Shown here in pieces: positions 43,801 through 54,425 of a stretch of DNA of 64,000 nt. The stretch is from NCBI GenBank assembly GCA_031216915.1, contig JAUFNR010000203.1:1-64000 (forward strand). The letters run 5' to 3'. Origin of the DNA: Pictodentalium vernedei. Lineage: Eukaryota; Mollusca; Scaphopoda; Dentaliida; Dentaliidae. The notes under the pieces are model-generated. The model did no database searches, was not told the origin of the DNA, and saw only the letters and a program-made list of their open reading frames with translations. A program made the position numbers and the translations under genes. Within the stretch, counting starts at the first letter, position 1; each line of letters starts with the position of its first letter.

Positions 43801-46800
43801 AAGTAAGACGCCTTCGTCCAATGCATGCCTTGATGATGCAGTTGGAATATTGGCAAGTAAGATGCCTTCGTCCAATGCATGCCTTGGTGATGCAGTTGGT
43901 ATGTTGCCAAGTAAGATGCCTTCGTCCAATGCATGCCTTGATGATGCAGTTGGTATACTGCCAAGTAAGATGCCTTCGTTCAATGCATGCCTTGATGATG
44001 CAGTTGGTATATTGCCAAGTAAGATGCTTTCGTTCAACGCATGCCTTGATGATGCAGTTGGAGTATTGCCATGTAAGATGCCTTCGTCCAATGCATGCCT
44101 TGATGATGCAGTTGGAGTATTGCCAAGTAAGGCGTCTTCGTCCAATGCACGCCTTGATGATGCAGTTGGAATATTGCCAAGTAAGATGCCTTCGTCCAAT
44201 GCATGCCTTGATGATGCAGTTGGTATATTGCCAAGTAAGATGCCTTCGTCCAATGCATGCCTTGATGATGCAGTTGGTATATTGCCAAGTAAGATGTCTT
44301 CGTCCAATGCATGCCTTGATGATGCAGTTGGAATTGCATGCCTTGATGATGCAGTTGGAATATTGCCAAGTAAGATGCCTTCCTCCAATGCATGCCTTGA
44401 TGATGCAGTTGGTATATTGCCAAGTAAGATGCCTCCGTCCAATGCATGCCTTGATGATGCAGTTGGAATATTGCCAAGTAAGATGCTTTCGTCCAATGCA
44501 AGCCTTGATGATGCAGTTGGTATATTGCCAAGTAAGATGCCTTCGTCCAATGCCTGCCTTGATGATGTAGTTGGTATATTGCCAAGTAAGATACTTTCGT
44601 CCAATGCCTGCCTTGATGATGCAGTTGGAATATTGCCAAGTAAGATGCCTTCGTCCAATGCATGCCTTGATGATGCAGTTGGTATATTGCCAAGTAAGAT
44701 GCCTTCGTCCAATGCCCGCCTCGATGATGCAGTTGGTATATTGCCAAGTAAGATGCCTTCGTCCAATGCGTGCCTTGATGATGCAGTTGGAATATTGCCA
44801 AGCAAGATGCCTTCGCCCAATGCATGCCTTGATGATGCAGTTGGTATACTGCCAAGCAAGATGCCTTCGCGCAATGCATGCCTTGATCATGCAGTTGGTA
44901 TATTGCCAAGTAAGATGCTTACGTCCAATGCATGCCTTGATGATGCAGTTGGAATATTGGCAAGTAAGATGCCTTCGTCCAATGCATGCCTTGATGATGC
45001 AATTGGAATATTGCCATGTAAGATGCCTTCGTCCAATGCATGCCTTGATGATGCAGTTGGAATATTGCCACCAAGTAAGATGCCTTCGTCCAATGCATGC
45101 CTTGATGATGCAGTTGGTATATTGCCAAGTAAGATGCCTCCTTTCAATGCATGCCTTCATGATGCAGTTGGTATATTGCCAAGTAAGATGCCTTCGTCCA
45201 ATGCCTGCCTTGATGATGCAGTTGGTATATTGCCAAGTAAGATGCTTTCGTCCAATGCCTGCCTTGATGATGCAGTTGGAATATTGCCAAGTAAGATGCC
45301 TTCGTCCAATGCCTGCCTTGATGATACACTTGGTATATTGCCAAGTAAGATGCTTTCGTCCAATGCATGCCTCGATGATGCAGTTGGAATATTCCCAAGC
45401 AAGATGCCTTCGTCCAATGCCTGCCTTGATGATGCAGTTGGTATATTGCCAAGTAAGATGCTTTCGTCTAATGCATGCCTTGATGATGCAGTTGGAATAT
45501 TGCCAAGTAAGATGCCTTCGTCCAATGCATGCCTTGATGATGCAGTTGGAATATTGCCAAGTAAGATGCCTTTGTCCAATGCATGCCTTGATGATGCAGT
45601 TGGCATATTGCCAAGTGAGATGCCTTCGTCCAATGCATGCCTTGATGATGCAGTTGGTATATTGCCACCAAGTAAGATGCCTTCGTCCAATGCATGCCTT
45701 GATGATGCAGTTGGTATATTGCCACCAAGTAAGATGCCTTCGTCCAATGCATGCCTTGATGATGCAGTTGGAATATTGCCAAGTAAGATGCCTTCGTCCA
45801 ATGCATGCCTTGATGATGCAGTTGGAATATTGCCAAGTAAGATGCCTTCGTCCAATGCATGCCTGGATGATGCAGTCGGTGTATTGCCAAGTAAGATGCT
45901 TTCGTTCAATGCATGCCTTGATGATGCAGCTGGTGTATTGCCAAGTAAGATGCCTTCGTCCAATGCATGTCTTGATGATGCAGTTGGTATATTGCCAAGT
46001 AAGATGCCTTCGTCCAATGCATGCCTTGATGATGCAGTTGGTATATTGCCAAGTAAGATGCCTTCGTCCAATGCCTGCCTTGATGATGCAGTTGGAATAT
46101 TGTCATGTAAGATGCCTTCGTTCAATGCACGCCTTGATGATGCAGTTGGAATATTGCCATGTAAGATGCCTTCGTCCAATGCCTGCCTTGATGATGCAGT
46201 TGGAATATTGCCAAGTACGATGCCTTCGTTCAATACATGCCTTGATGATGCAGTTGGTATATTGCCACCAAGTAAGATGCCTTCGTCCATTGCATGCCAT
46301 GATGATGCAGTTGGAGTATTGCCAAGTAAGACGCCTTCGTCCAATGCATGCCTTGATGATGCAGTTGGAATATTGGCAAGTAAGATGCCTTCGTCCAATG
46401 CATGCCTTGATGATGCAGTTGGTATATTGCCAAGTAAGATGCCTTCGTCCAATGCATGCCTTGATGATGCAGTTGGTATATTGCCAAGTATGATGCCTTC
46501 GTCCAATGCATGCCTTGATGATGCAGTTGGTATGTTGCCACCAGAAAAGATGCTTTCGTCGAATGCCTGTCTTGATGATGCAGTAGGAGTATTGCCATGT
46601 AAGATGCCTTCGTCCAATGCACGCCTTGATGATGCAGTAGGAGTATTGCCAAGTAAGGTGCTTTCCTCCAATGCATGCCTTGATGATGCCGTTGGAATAA
46701 TGCCAAGTAAGATGGCTTTGTCCAATGCCTGCCTTGATGATGCAGTTGGTATATTGCCACCAAGTATGATGCATTCGTCCAATGCCTGTCTTGATGATGC

Positions 46801-47420
46801 AGTTGGTATATTGCCAAGTAAGATGCCTTCGACCAATGCATGCCTTGATGATGCAGTTGGAATATTGCCAAGTAAGATGCCTTCGTCCAATGCCTGCCTT
46901 GATGATGCAGTTGGTATATTGCCAAGTAAGATGCCTTCGTTCTGCATGCCTTGGTGATGCAGTTGGAATATTGCCATGTAAGATGCCTTCGTCCAATGCA
47001 TGCCTTGATGATGCAGTTGGAATATTGCCAAGTAAGATGCCTTCGTCCAATGCATTCCTTGATGATGCAGTTGGAATATTGCCACCAAGTAAGATGCCTT
47101 CGTCCATTGCATGCCTTGATGATGCAGTTGGTATATTACCAAGTAAGATGCCTTCGTCCAATGCATGCCTTGATGATGCAGTTGGTATATTGCCAAGTAA
47201 GATGCCTTCGTGCAATTAATGCCTTGATGATGCAGTTGGAGTATTGCCAGTAAGATGCCTTCGTCCAATTCATACCTTGATGATGCAGTTGGAGTATTGC
47301 CAAGTAAGACGCCTTCGTCCAATGCATGCCTTGATGATGCAGTTGGTATATTGCCAAGTAAGACGCCTTCGTCCAATGCATGCCTTGATGATGCAGTTGA
47401 AATATTGCCAAATAAGGATT
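40805..47420. repeat. 54-bp satellite array, about 122 units (6.6 kb)
   Basis: The unit is ATGCCTTCGTCCAATGCATG, then CCTTGATGATGCAGTTGGTA, then TATTGCCAAGTAAG. Because 54 is divisible by three and the unit lacks stops in five frames, very long open frames arise. One on the + strand (40793-46957, 2,054 codons) repeats MPSSNACLDDAVGILPSK. Common variants change both silent and replacement positions (GGA/GGT and GCA/GCC silent; CCT/CTT, TCC/TTC, TGC/CGC and AGT/TGT replacing). Length changes in that stretch are multiples of three (an extra CCA; one partial deletion near 44333). No signal peptide, intron or promoter supports expression. I treat it as satellite DNA, with a repetitive protein as the less likely alternative. 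Confidence 0.93.
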
Positions 47421-47469
47421 TTTATTCAAAAACAGAAACAATTGCGAGAATTCTGTATTGGGCACTGAA

Positions 47470-47835
47470 CGGAACTAGCCGCTAGCAACCGTGAGTTCAT
47501 CGTTGATGTTGGTTGGGAACTTTAAATTTGCTTTCAGCAATGGTAGTAACTAGTGAAATAACTGGAATTAGCATGGATTGTAGCTTGGGTATTAATTATT
47601 TATATTAATATAGCAGAAATTACACTCAGTCTTTATTTTCAACATTATTTATGTACAATTTCTATATCATCTATACGTTTTGTGAAATGACTAAGATGGC
47701 TGAATACTAAGCGAAATTCCAGTGGAAAGATTCGAAGGAAAAGGAATCGTACCGCCGATTTCCAATCGAACTGAACCGAATATCAACTTGAGATTCCAAA
47801 TCGAATCGAATCTCGAAGCTTCGCAGGGCCCTAGT
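47470..47835. repeat. Diverged duplicate of 50.7-51.1 kb, copy 1
   Basis: TTGGGAACTTTAAATTTGCT, then GGAATTAGCATGG, then AAATCGAATCGAATCTCGAA, then GCAGGGCCCTAG corresponds in order to TTGGAAATTTTAAATTTACT, then GGAATTAGCATGG, then GAATTCGAGTCGAATGTCG, then GTGGGGCCCTGG in the second copy. Confidence 0.65.
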
Positions 47836-47897
47836 ATAAGGACTACGAAGAATCAAGGATACGATCTGTCAAGGGTCTAGGAGCTATGTAGGTGCTA

Positions 47898-48143
47898 CAG
47901 TACAGTCGCCATGGATTGGTCGTACTCCACGTGTGGGCAGTGATGTCCACGCATGCGTTTATCAGGTAATATAAATCATCATCAGCAAAATTTTAATTAA
48001 TGAAGCACCGGGTTGTACCCGGTGCTTCATTAATTAAATTTTTGATGATTATTCCTATAATTAGTGTTTGGAATCTAATACTATTGAGTCCGTGGAATTA
48101 CTGCCCATCCGTGGAAAGTCACCAGTCCACGGCGACTGTACTG
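47898..48143. mobile_element. Tc1/mariner-type MITE (246 bp) with TA flanks
   Basis: The ends are TA-CAGTACAGTCGCCATGGA and TCCACGGCGACTGTACTG-TA. The terminal repeat extends imperfectly for about 70 bp (GTGGGCAGTGATGTCCACG against its partner). The centre is a near-perfect hairpin AATTAATGAAGCACCGGG / CCCGGTGCTTCATTAATT. TA target and CAG ends point to the Tc1/mariner/pogo group. Confidence 0.85.
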
Positions 48144-50353
48144 TAGTAACCACGAAGTACATGGTATTGGAGCTAGGAGCCATGAAGGTTATAACCTTGG
48201 AGCTAGGAGCCACGATGGTCACTGAGTGATCTAGAAACCGTAAGATAGGAGTCAAAAGGTTAAAGCCAGGAGTTGATAAGCTAAGAGGACACGATGTAAC
48301 ACAGGTAGTTGTGAGCGTGATAGAGAATTGTTACAACACTTCAGTGGTGCTGTATTGGTGACAGTGATTGCCAATAATATGAATAGACAAGACCTGAAAG
48401 TAAACAAGTTCCAAGCTAAATATTCTGCTACTCTTCCAGAATACACATGAACCACGAAACACAAGTTATGTTATGTCCAGGACAAGTGCGAACAAACCCA
48501 AACAGTCAGAAATAGTAGCAACGGACCGACTCTGCTCCAACTTTAGAGCTCTCTTACTCTACAGAGGTGCATTGTGGACACAATTCTATAGAGTCACGTC
48601 GAAATAAGTCCCTAACATTCAAACGTGTCCGCATTTTGTTGATTTCAGTCCCTATGACAACCGATCGGAAAGTTGCGAATTGCTATGTGTAAAATTAGGT
48701 TAACAGACATCTTTGCAATAAAAAATGCATCAGGTGTCCAACCCTCGAATACGAAGTTCGAAAATTTCAAACGTGCAGGAGTGGATTCGTGTTTTTACAC
48801 CGATTTTGTTCACGGTTGAACGCACATTTGGTTGAAGATCGGATACGTAACTTTTCTACCGAAACCAGTTGATGCATCATTTAGTTTGAGGACGTCTGAC
48901 TGCATTGTCGATTCAGATTTTTCTCGTTTTGGCTGCTTTGGCTTTTAAAAAGTGCGTGCAGGTTGAAATTTGAACTCTGCGCATACAAAACAGCGCATGC
49001 TAGATTGCGGCACCATGTACAAATGAGTAAGTAAGAGTAAACAGATCTACAATTTCTGAAAATCTGAGTGTACCAGTTTAAAAGGACGTACAAAACTAAA
49101 AACTTATATTATGGATATTCAGGCCATGTTTGGACCAGCGGCTTTATGCATCAATTCAAGGTAAATACGTGTTGGATTTCTGCTGGAAATGATCGATATC
49201 GAGTCAAGAACAGTAGATTTTCTTTTCATTATACGTTTTTAGAGCAAACTGATCATTTCCAGTGATAATTTAACTTTGAAGTGATGTTTTGGAAGCCGCC
49301 ATTTTGATTGATACCGTGAAAGTGAAAATTTCTATATCTTCACAGTGGGAAATACGATTTCTATCTTACCGCAATTTCTTCGATGATCTATCGTTTAGAG
49401 TATAATACATTTATTATCTTCCAGAGGGCTTATACAAATAAGCAATATAAGAAAGATTACGTAACAAAGAAATGATTTGATAAGAATCAGATTCAATGGA
49501 TAAATTGTTAATTCAGTTGACGCATAATAGAGAGCCAGGATTACACCTGTTATCAGACAAAAACTGTTATCACTCAATAGATGACCTGGTAGGCGTGTAT
49601 TCTATCTCGACTATGTCCTGAGACAGCGATTTTATCAAAAACGACGTGCTGTAATAATAGGCTACAAAGCCTTTGAGTCCTACCAAAAATATATTTTGGG
49701 TGCAAAATTTTGATGCCAAATGCCGTATTGTGGTGTGAAACGAATTATTGTTGCAACTGGAACCGACAGTATGAACACTGGTACCAGTGGTGGGTGAGAT
49801 GCAAATAAACAGTTAATCCCAAATGTTATTGCCAAAGCCATCTTGAAGGAAGGACGCCATTGTGAAAAACACTGTTCCAAAACCGTATTATTTTGATGAG
49901 GTACTGAAAGAGGAGCAAAAGTATTAGTTTACGTGTTATTGGGAGATTGCCATTTCTCCCCCCACTGCATGTGTAACATACGTCTGTCCAGGGTGAGATA
50001 GCAGGGAGAGACAGATGTATCCCACTCCCACCCACGTGACGTTATACATTTATAACGCTATCATGACGTTATGCATATCGTATCGGTTTCTTGCTACCAA
50101 CTAATTCATTTTGACGTCATCAGAATGCCGTGTGATTAAAGTTTGATGCTCTAAAACTCTTCAACCCTCAATCTGCCACCGTTCCTAATCGATTTCGTGG
50201 TATATACCTTTGGTATATACGTAACTTTTCCATGCTTTTTCCGATGGTGTCATTAGATTTTCAAAACAACGAATACCAAATGAGTTGATTATATCAGAAC
50301 GTGACCGCCGATTACCTCTGGCTGACGTAACCGCTGTTTGGTGGGGGGAGAAA
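48144..50353. other. No gene recognised
   Basis: GGAGCTAGGAGCCATGA and GGAGCTAGGAGCCACGA form a short direct repeat at 48167-48225. Otherwise no coding exon, RNA gene or named repeat could be supported on either strand. Confidence 0.5.
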
Positions 50354-50508
50354 AATTATCCCTGATGGGTACGGGTGTGGGATGGGAAAAGCTCACCCTC
50401 GGGACAAGATATTTGGTCCAGACACTCGGCAAGCCTCGTATCTGGCCCAAATATCTTGCCCTCGGGTGAGAATTTCCCATCCCACACCCGTACCCATCAG
50501 GGATTATA
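50354..50508. repeat. Palindrome with about 65-bp arms
   Basis: ATTATCCCTGATGGGTACGG, then GTGTGGGATGGGAAAAGCTC, then ACCCTCGGGACAAGATATTT is mirrored as AAATATCTTGCCCTCGGGTG, then AGAATTTCCCATCCCACACC, then CGTACCCATCAGGGAT. There are only a few mismatches, around a loop near CACTCGGCAAGCCTCG. Confidence 0.88.
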
Positions 50509-50694
50509 ATAGTCCAAACTAGGCGAACGAGTTTGGTTGCGCTTTGTTTTCTTATCTACATGTTTCGGTCTTTTTTTTGGTATACAGCAGAAAAACGGGG
50601 AAAAGTAAATGACAGAAAGTGTTAAGTTTCAAAGATATGTATGGAAAAATATCGACCTGTTAACGAAGAGTTTCGGGAAATGCTTATTATAGAT

Positions 50695-51095
50695 TGAAGG
50701 TAGGTGTTAATTACTAGTACCAGGCACTGCAGATTACAAGTCACTAGCAAAAGCTCATCGTCAACATTGCTTGGAAATTTTAAATTTACTTTTAACATTG
50801 GTAGAGGCCATTGAGGCGGGAATTAGCATGGGTAGTGACATGGGTGTATATGCCATTCATGTTAATAGATGTATAGATGAAACTACAGTCATTCTTCCTT
50901 TTCAGCGTCATGTACGTAAAATGTTCTGTCTGAACTGTAAGCTTTGCGAGACAACGTAGATAACTGATACCAAGCTGTATTCCTGTGAAAAGATTCGTCA
51001 TGAAACATCTGGAAGCATTGATTTTGAATCTAACTGAACAACAGCTTGAGATTGGAATTCGAGTCGAATGTCGACGCTTTGTGGGGCCCTGGAAT
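50695..51095. repeat. Diverged duplicate of 47.5-47.8 kb, copy 2
   Basis: See the partner at 47470. The right end GTGGGGCCCTGG aligns with GCAGGGCCCTAG there. A GGGCCCTG-like end preceded by TCGAATTCGA-type words may be the end of a hAT-type element, but I could not define both ends. Confidence 0.6.
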
Positions 51096-51478
51096 ATGAG
51101 TGTTTAAAATGTTGGGAAATGTATCGATACCGTTCCAGTCCATCCAGACGAAAGTTCTGCCAAGGATCACATACATACAGGTCTCATACTTAAACAATTT
51201 TATTAAGGAACTCTTGGGCTGATATGCCTGCGTGTGTTATTTCTCATTTTATTTCAAGTCAGTCGAAACTTAGTTTCTGCAAACATGCTGATTTTGAAGT
51301 TGTTGACGCTTTCTTAATGAATCACCTATTTTGTGTTGATATTAAATGTCATCGCATAATGAATGTGATGACACAAATTCTCGTGCTGTAGTAAAATGTA
51401 ATAGGTACTTGGTCAAGGCCAGCACTTCCACTAGCCACACCAGCGGCAATACATCATTATGGAGATTTTTTAAAACAG

Positions 51479-51596
51479 AAATACACAGAACGACACACGC
51501 GTGTGAATGGGTTAATCGATATGGCACGAGTGCCAGCGGGGAAGGATGAAACGAGAGGCCGCAGGCCTCTCGTTTTATCCTTCTGCGATGGCACAA
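51479..51596. repeat. Dispersed hairpin repeat, copy 2
   Basis: It shares ATACACAGAACGACACAC, then GTGAATGGGTTAATCGATAT, then GGCACGAGTGCCAGCG with 29018-29142. Here the hairpin is intact: GAAGGATGAAACGAGAGGCC, then GCAGGCCTCTCGTTTTATCC, then TTCTGCGATGGCACA. Confidence 0.82.
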
Positions 51597-52137
51597 GTTC
51601 TCTGTTTATTTCACGCCTTCTGGTCTATAAAAGCAATTAGAAGGATGATTTATTTGACAACTCGCCCCCTGAGTTCCAATGTGTAGTAGGCACATAGAAC
51701 ACTTTGGAACACAGTGGACGGCGGACTATCAAATAAGAGAACACATTCTATCGATAACTAAATTTTGCACGATTTGTAGAAAATTCGAGTGAAATTTCGC
51801 TTCTATTTAAAAATAGTCCGTCAACAATTTCCGTTCCGCACATGTGTGCGGAACAGATTTTCATTTTCCGCATGGTTTAGTGTTTCTGTAGATGGGGATT
51901 TCATAGAATTGGCTGGCCTGTAATAATACAGGGTACTAGTGAAACCAACCCAAGATTTGCTCAAGTATTCACACAGACAAGGATTTGATCTATTTTTTAA
52001 AAAATACAGTAATCCATAAACCACATTAACGCGAATGTTTTTCCAATTAATAGTTATTTATCGATTGTCTGAAGACTAGGTATGGAACAGAAATAGTCAA
52101 AGGTTGCCCTAACAGTAACTGACTGGGGGCGAAATAT

Positions 52138-52154
52138 GTGACCTTAAACACCAA

Positions 52155-52209
<55 letters not shown>
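52138..52209 (+). mobile_element. 5'-truncated SINE tail
   Basis: GTGACCTTAAACACC followed by (AATA)n matches the 3' end of the SINEs at 4.1, 16.9 and 62.7 kb, but the body is absent or unrecognisable. Confidence 0.8.
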
Positions 52210-52320
52210 CCACATTCTAAAATAGTACTAGGAGGACTGTTACGTTGAACTTCAGAACATTTTTCGACTAATAATCAAAACGTTTTCTGAAGGTCGCCAT
52301 ACCTGTATTAATATGTGTAC

Positions 52321-52504
52321 CTGTTTGACTGAGTCTGGAGATACTCTCGTAAAGAATGTGTCCAGGGCTACACGATTTGTAACTGTCTCCGTCGGAAGTT
52401 CCAGACGTTTTCATGTCAATCTGCCAGCTTGTTTTTGTGCAGGTTTGTTCACGTGCCAGATTAATGCCGAGTGCTAACACCAGAAAAGACAAACACCATT
52501 GCAT
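52321..52504 (-). CDS. Candidate first coding exon of a second secreted protein (possibly PAN-type)
   Basis: On the - strand, ATG at 52504 opens a 61-codon frame ending at a strong donor (AAACAG|GTACAC), phase 1. Residues 1-20 (MQWCLSFLVLALGINLAREQ) form a good signal peptide. Near the exon end the peptide has CSPGHILYESISRLSQ, which resembles the start of the PAN-like domain in the gene at 22 kb (CPGRMQNSANILSEIRV). A split PAN domain continuing in a downstream exon is therefore plausible. No downstream exon was found between here and 47.5 kb. It may be an isolated or broken copy, or a chance frame. Confidence 0.35.
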
Positions 52505-52551
52505 GACTGTTACGTTTTTAATCAAGACAGTTTCAATTCCCGGAAAATGAG

Positions 52552-52932
52552 TTGCAGGTATGGGTAGTCCTCGACAAAATAGGGCAGAAAATGTTCCATT
52601 TCACAGAAAGCAATCTTACGCGATGGAAGCACGGATATCTTTTGCCTATGTTCGCCCAACTTGATAGAATTTTAGGTTTACAAATGAATGAGAATGCGAA
52701 GAAAAAATGCATGAAAGAAATACGCAAGACAATCGGAACATATTTATTTCTGTATCAGAAAACCGGTGGAATTTTCACACACACGAAAACCATACACTTG
52801 AGTATTACACCAACACATTTCAGACCAAAGATTTGTGTGAAAATGAACGAAGATCACACAGAAACTTCACAAGTGGCAAAAGGTGATGTCCCAACTCAAT
52901 TGAACCGGTGTAAAAGGAATGGAAGTCCGTAG
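52552..52932 (+). other. 126-codon open frame, not recognised
   Basis: This + strand frame (start MQVWVVLDKIGQKMF) is free of obvious repeats until it runs into the left arm of the palindrome at 52905. I recognise no domain. The basic, Lys-rich composition (NENAKKKCMKEIRK) could be a transposon-protein fragment, but there is nothing to decide it. Confidence 0.2.
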
Positions 52933-53111
52933 GAACGTTAGTCCCTCTGGACTATTATTCCGCGGAATTATAGTCCTAGGTCTAACATTTCTAGGAATAG
53001 TAGTCCGGCGGACTACTATTCCTTGAAATGTTAGACCTAGGACTATAATTCCGCGGAATAATAGTCCAGAGGGACTAATTTTCCTACGGACTTCCATTCC
53101 TGTTACACCGG
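52905..53111. repeat. 207-bp near-perfect palindrome
   Basis: The arms 52905-53007 and 53009-53111 are complementary with four mismatches in 103 positions and a single-base centre at 53008. They begin CCGGTGTAA and meet at TAGTCCG-G-CGGACTA. Shorter dyads nest inside each arm (TTCCGCGGAA; CCTAGG). No loop and no coding content. It could fold into a hairpin or cruciform of over 100 bp. Confidence 0.95.
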
Positions 53112-54072
53112 CTCCAAAAGTTGAAGAATTGTGGTTTATCAATTGGGTTTTCTCGTTCTCCAGTCACTTTTTGCTATTTCCCTGCTGGAAACGTAAAAAG
53201 ACCAAAACAACCAGCGAGAGAAGCCGGGTGAACAAAAATAGCCATCCTATGGAATAAAGAGACAAAAAGCTCTGCTCCAAATGTCAGAAAAATGTGATTT
53301 TAGATACTAAAATAGCTCTGGGATTAAAGTGTTTCCTAACGAGAACAAGGTAACAGTAACATATAGACAAGAAAACAAACACCTTCCCCAGCCGTATTGT
53401 CGCTGAAGAGCGGGCGTATATGATATTCAAAGAACATTTTGTCTGATACAAAACAAAATAGTTGCAAACCGTCGAAAACAACGAGACTCGAATCCTGCAC
53501 ATTTCACAGTTTTCAAACTACACCTTTGGCATTAAACTCAGAAAATAGTATCATTGTTTATTCCAAACTGTCCGGTTACTAAAGTTCTCCAAGTCGATCC
53601 CTAAATTTGCCAGACTGCGGGCAAAGGGTCTGAAATTAACGAAAAAGTGGACATCTTGTTCCCTCACGACACGTTTCATCCCTGACAACAACTTTGCATG
53701 TGAGACGCAGCATCTAACACAGCTAGCATGAGAAAGATATTTTATGTTTGGAATGTTTTTCCCACAACAGTGCCCAGGAACATGCCGCGGGGTCACATTT
53801 TAAGCCAGTATATAAACTTACCACCCATGCTGTTCATCTTTGAGTTGTTCTATCCTGTACGGGTATGCGACAGTGTGTTGATACTAACCACAAAACGTGT
53901 GATCTTATTTACTGACCCCGAGGTGCAAGCCTCCTTGAAGTACGAACTCATAACAGCGAATATGTAAAAATGTCTCCCAGGGGTTTTGCGAAGGAGAGAG
54001 GTGCTGTGACACCCCCAACAATTTTTCTAGTCGGGACATTTTCATTCGCATTGGATGCTCAGGAGTCATTCT
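53112..54072. other. No gene recognised
   Basis: Open frames of 70-80 codons exist on both strands (for example 53728-53967 +) without motifs or convincing splice sites. Confidence 0.5.
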
Positions 54073-54425
54073 TCTTTATTGGGGCTTAGCGACACTTTTG
54101 ACAGCCACGGTCACCTCGTGTCGGACAGTTTTCCAGGTGGTGGAAGCTCGATTACCTGAACACAACCACCGGGCATCAACGAGTTACTTTCAGACACCCC
54201 AACGTACTAATTCCGCACAAGCAGGGTTAACATTGGTTGAAGACAAGTGCACTCTCAACGTTCAGTACGCTTTAGTACACAGCGCCACCGTGCCCCCACA
54301 CAAGCACTCTGGACTAAAGTGCCTTGGCCGAGGACACAACACAGTCACCCATGCCGGGGATCGAACCGTGGACTTTTCGCTTTGAAGTCCAATAACGCAA
54401 CCTTTGACCCAGCGCGATCTCTAGA
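54073..54425 (-). mobile_element. SINE with tRNA-derived head, copy 3
   Basis: On the - strand the head has GCGCTGGGTCAAAGGTTGCG (A-box region) and GGTTCGATCCC (B box). Next come TGTGTTGTGTCCTCGGCCAA, then GTGGGGGCACGGTGGCGCTG, TACTAAAGCGTACTGAACGT, TCTTCAACCA and AAAACTGTCCGACACGAGG, the shared SINE body. The 3' end is degraded (GCCCCAATAAAGAAGA). Confidence 0.88.

Noticed and set aside
40810-44874. A 1,354-codon minus-strand open frame across the 54-bp array (and several others of 290-739 codons)
   Set aside because: These are by-products of a stop-free unit whose length is a multiple of three; five frames are open for the same reason, and nothing specific supports the minus strand.
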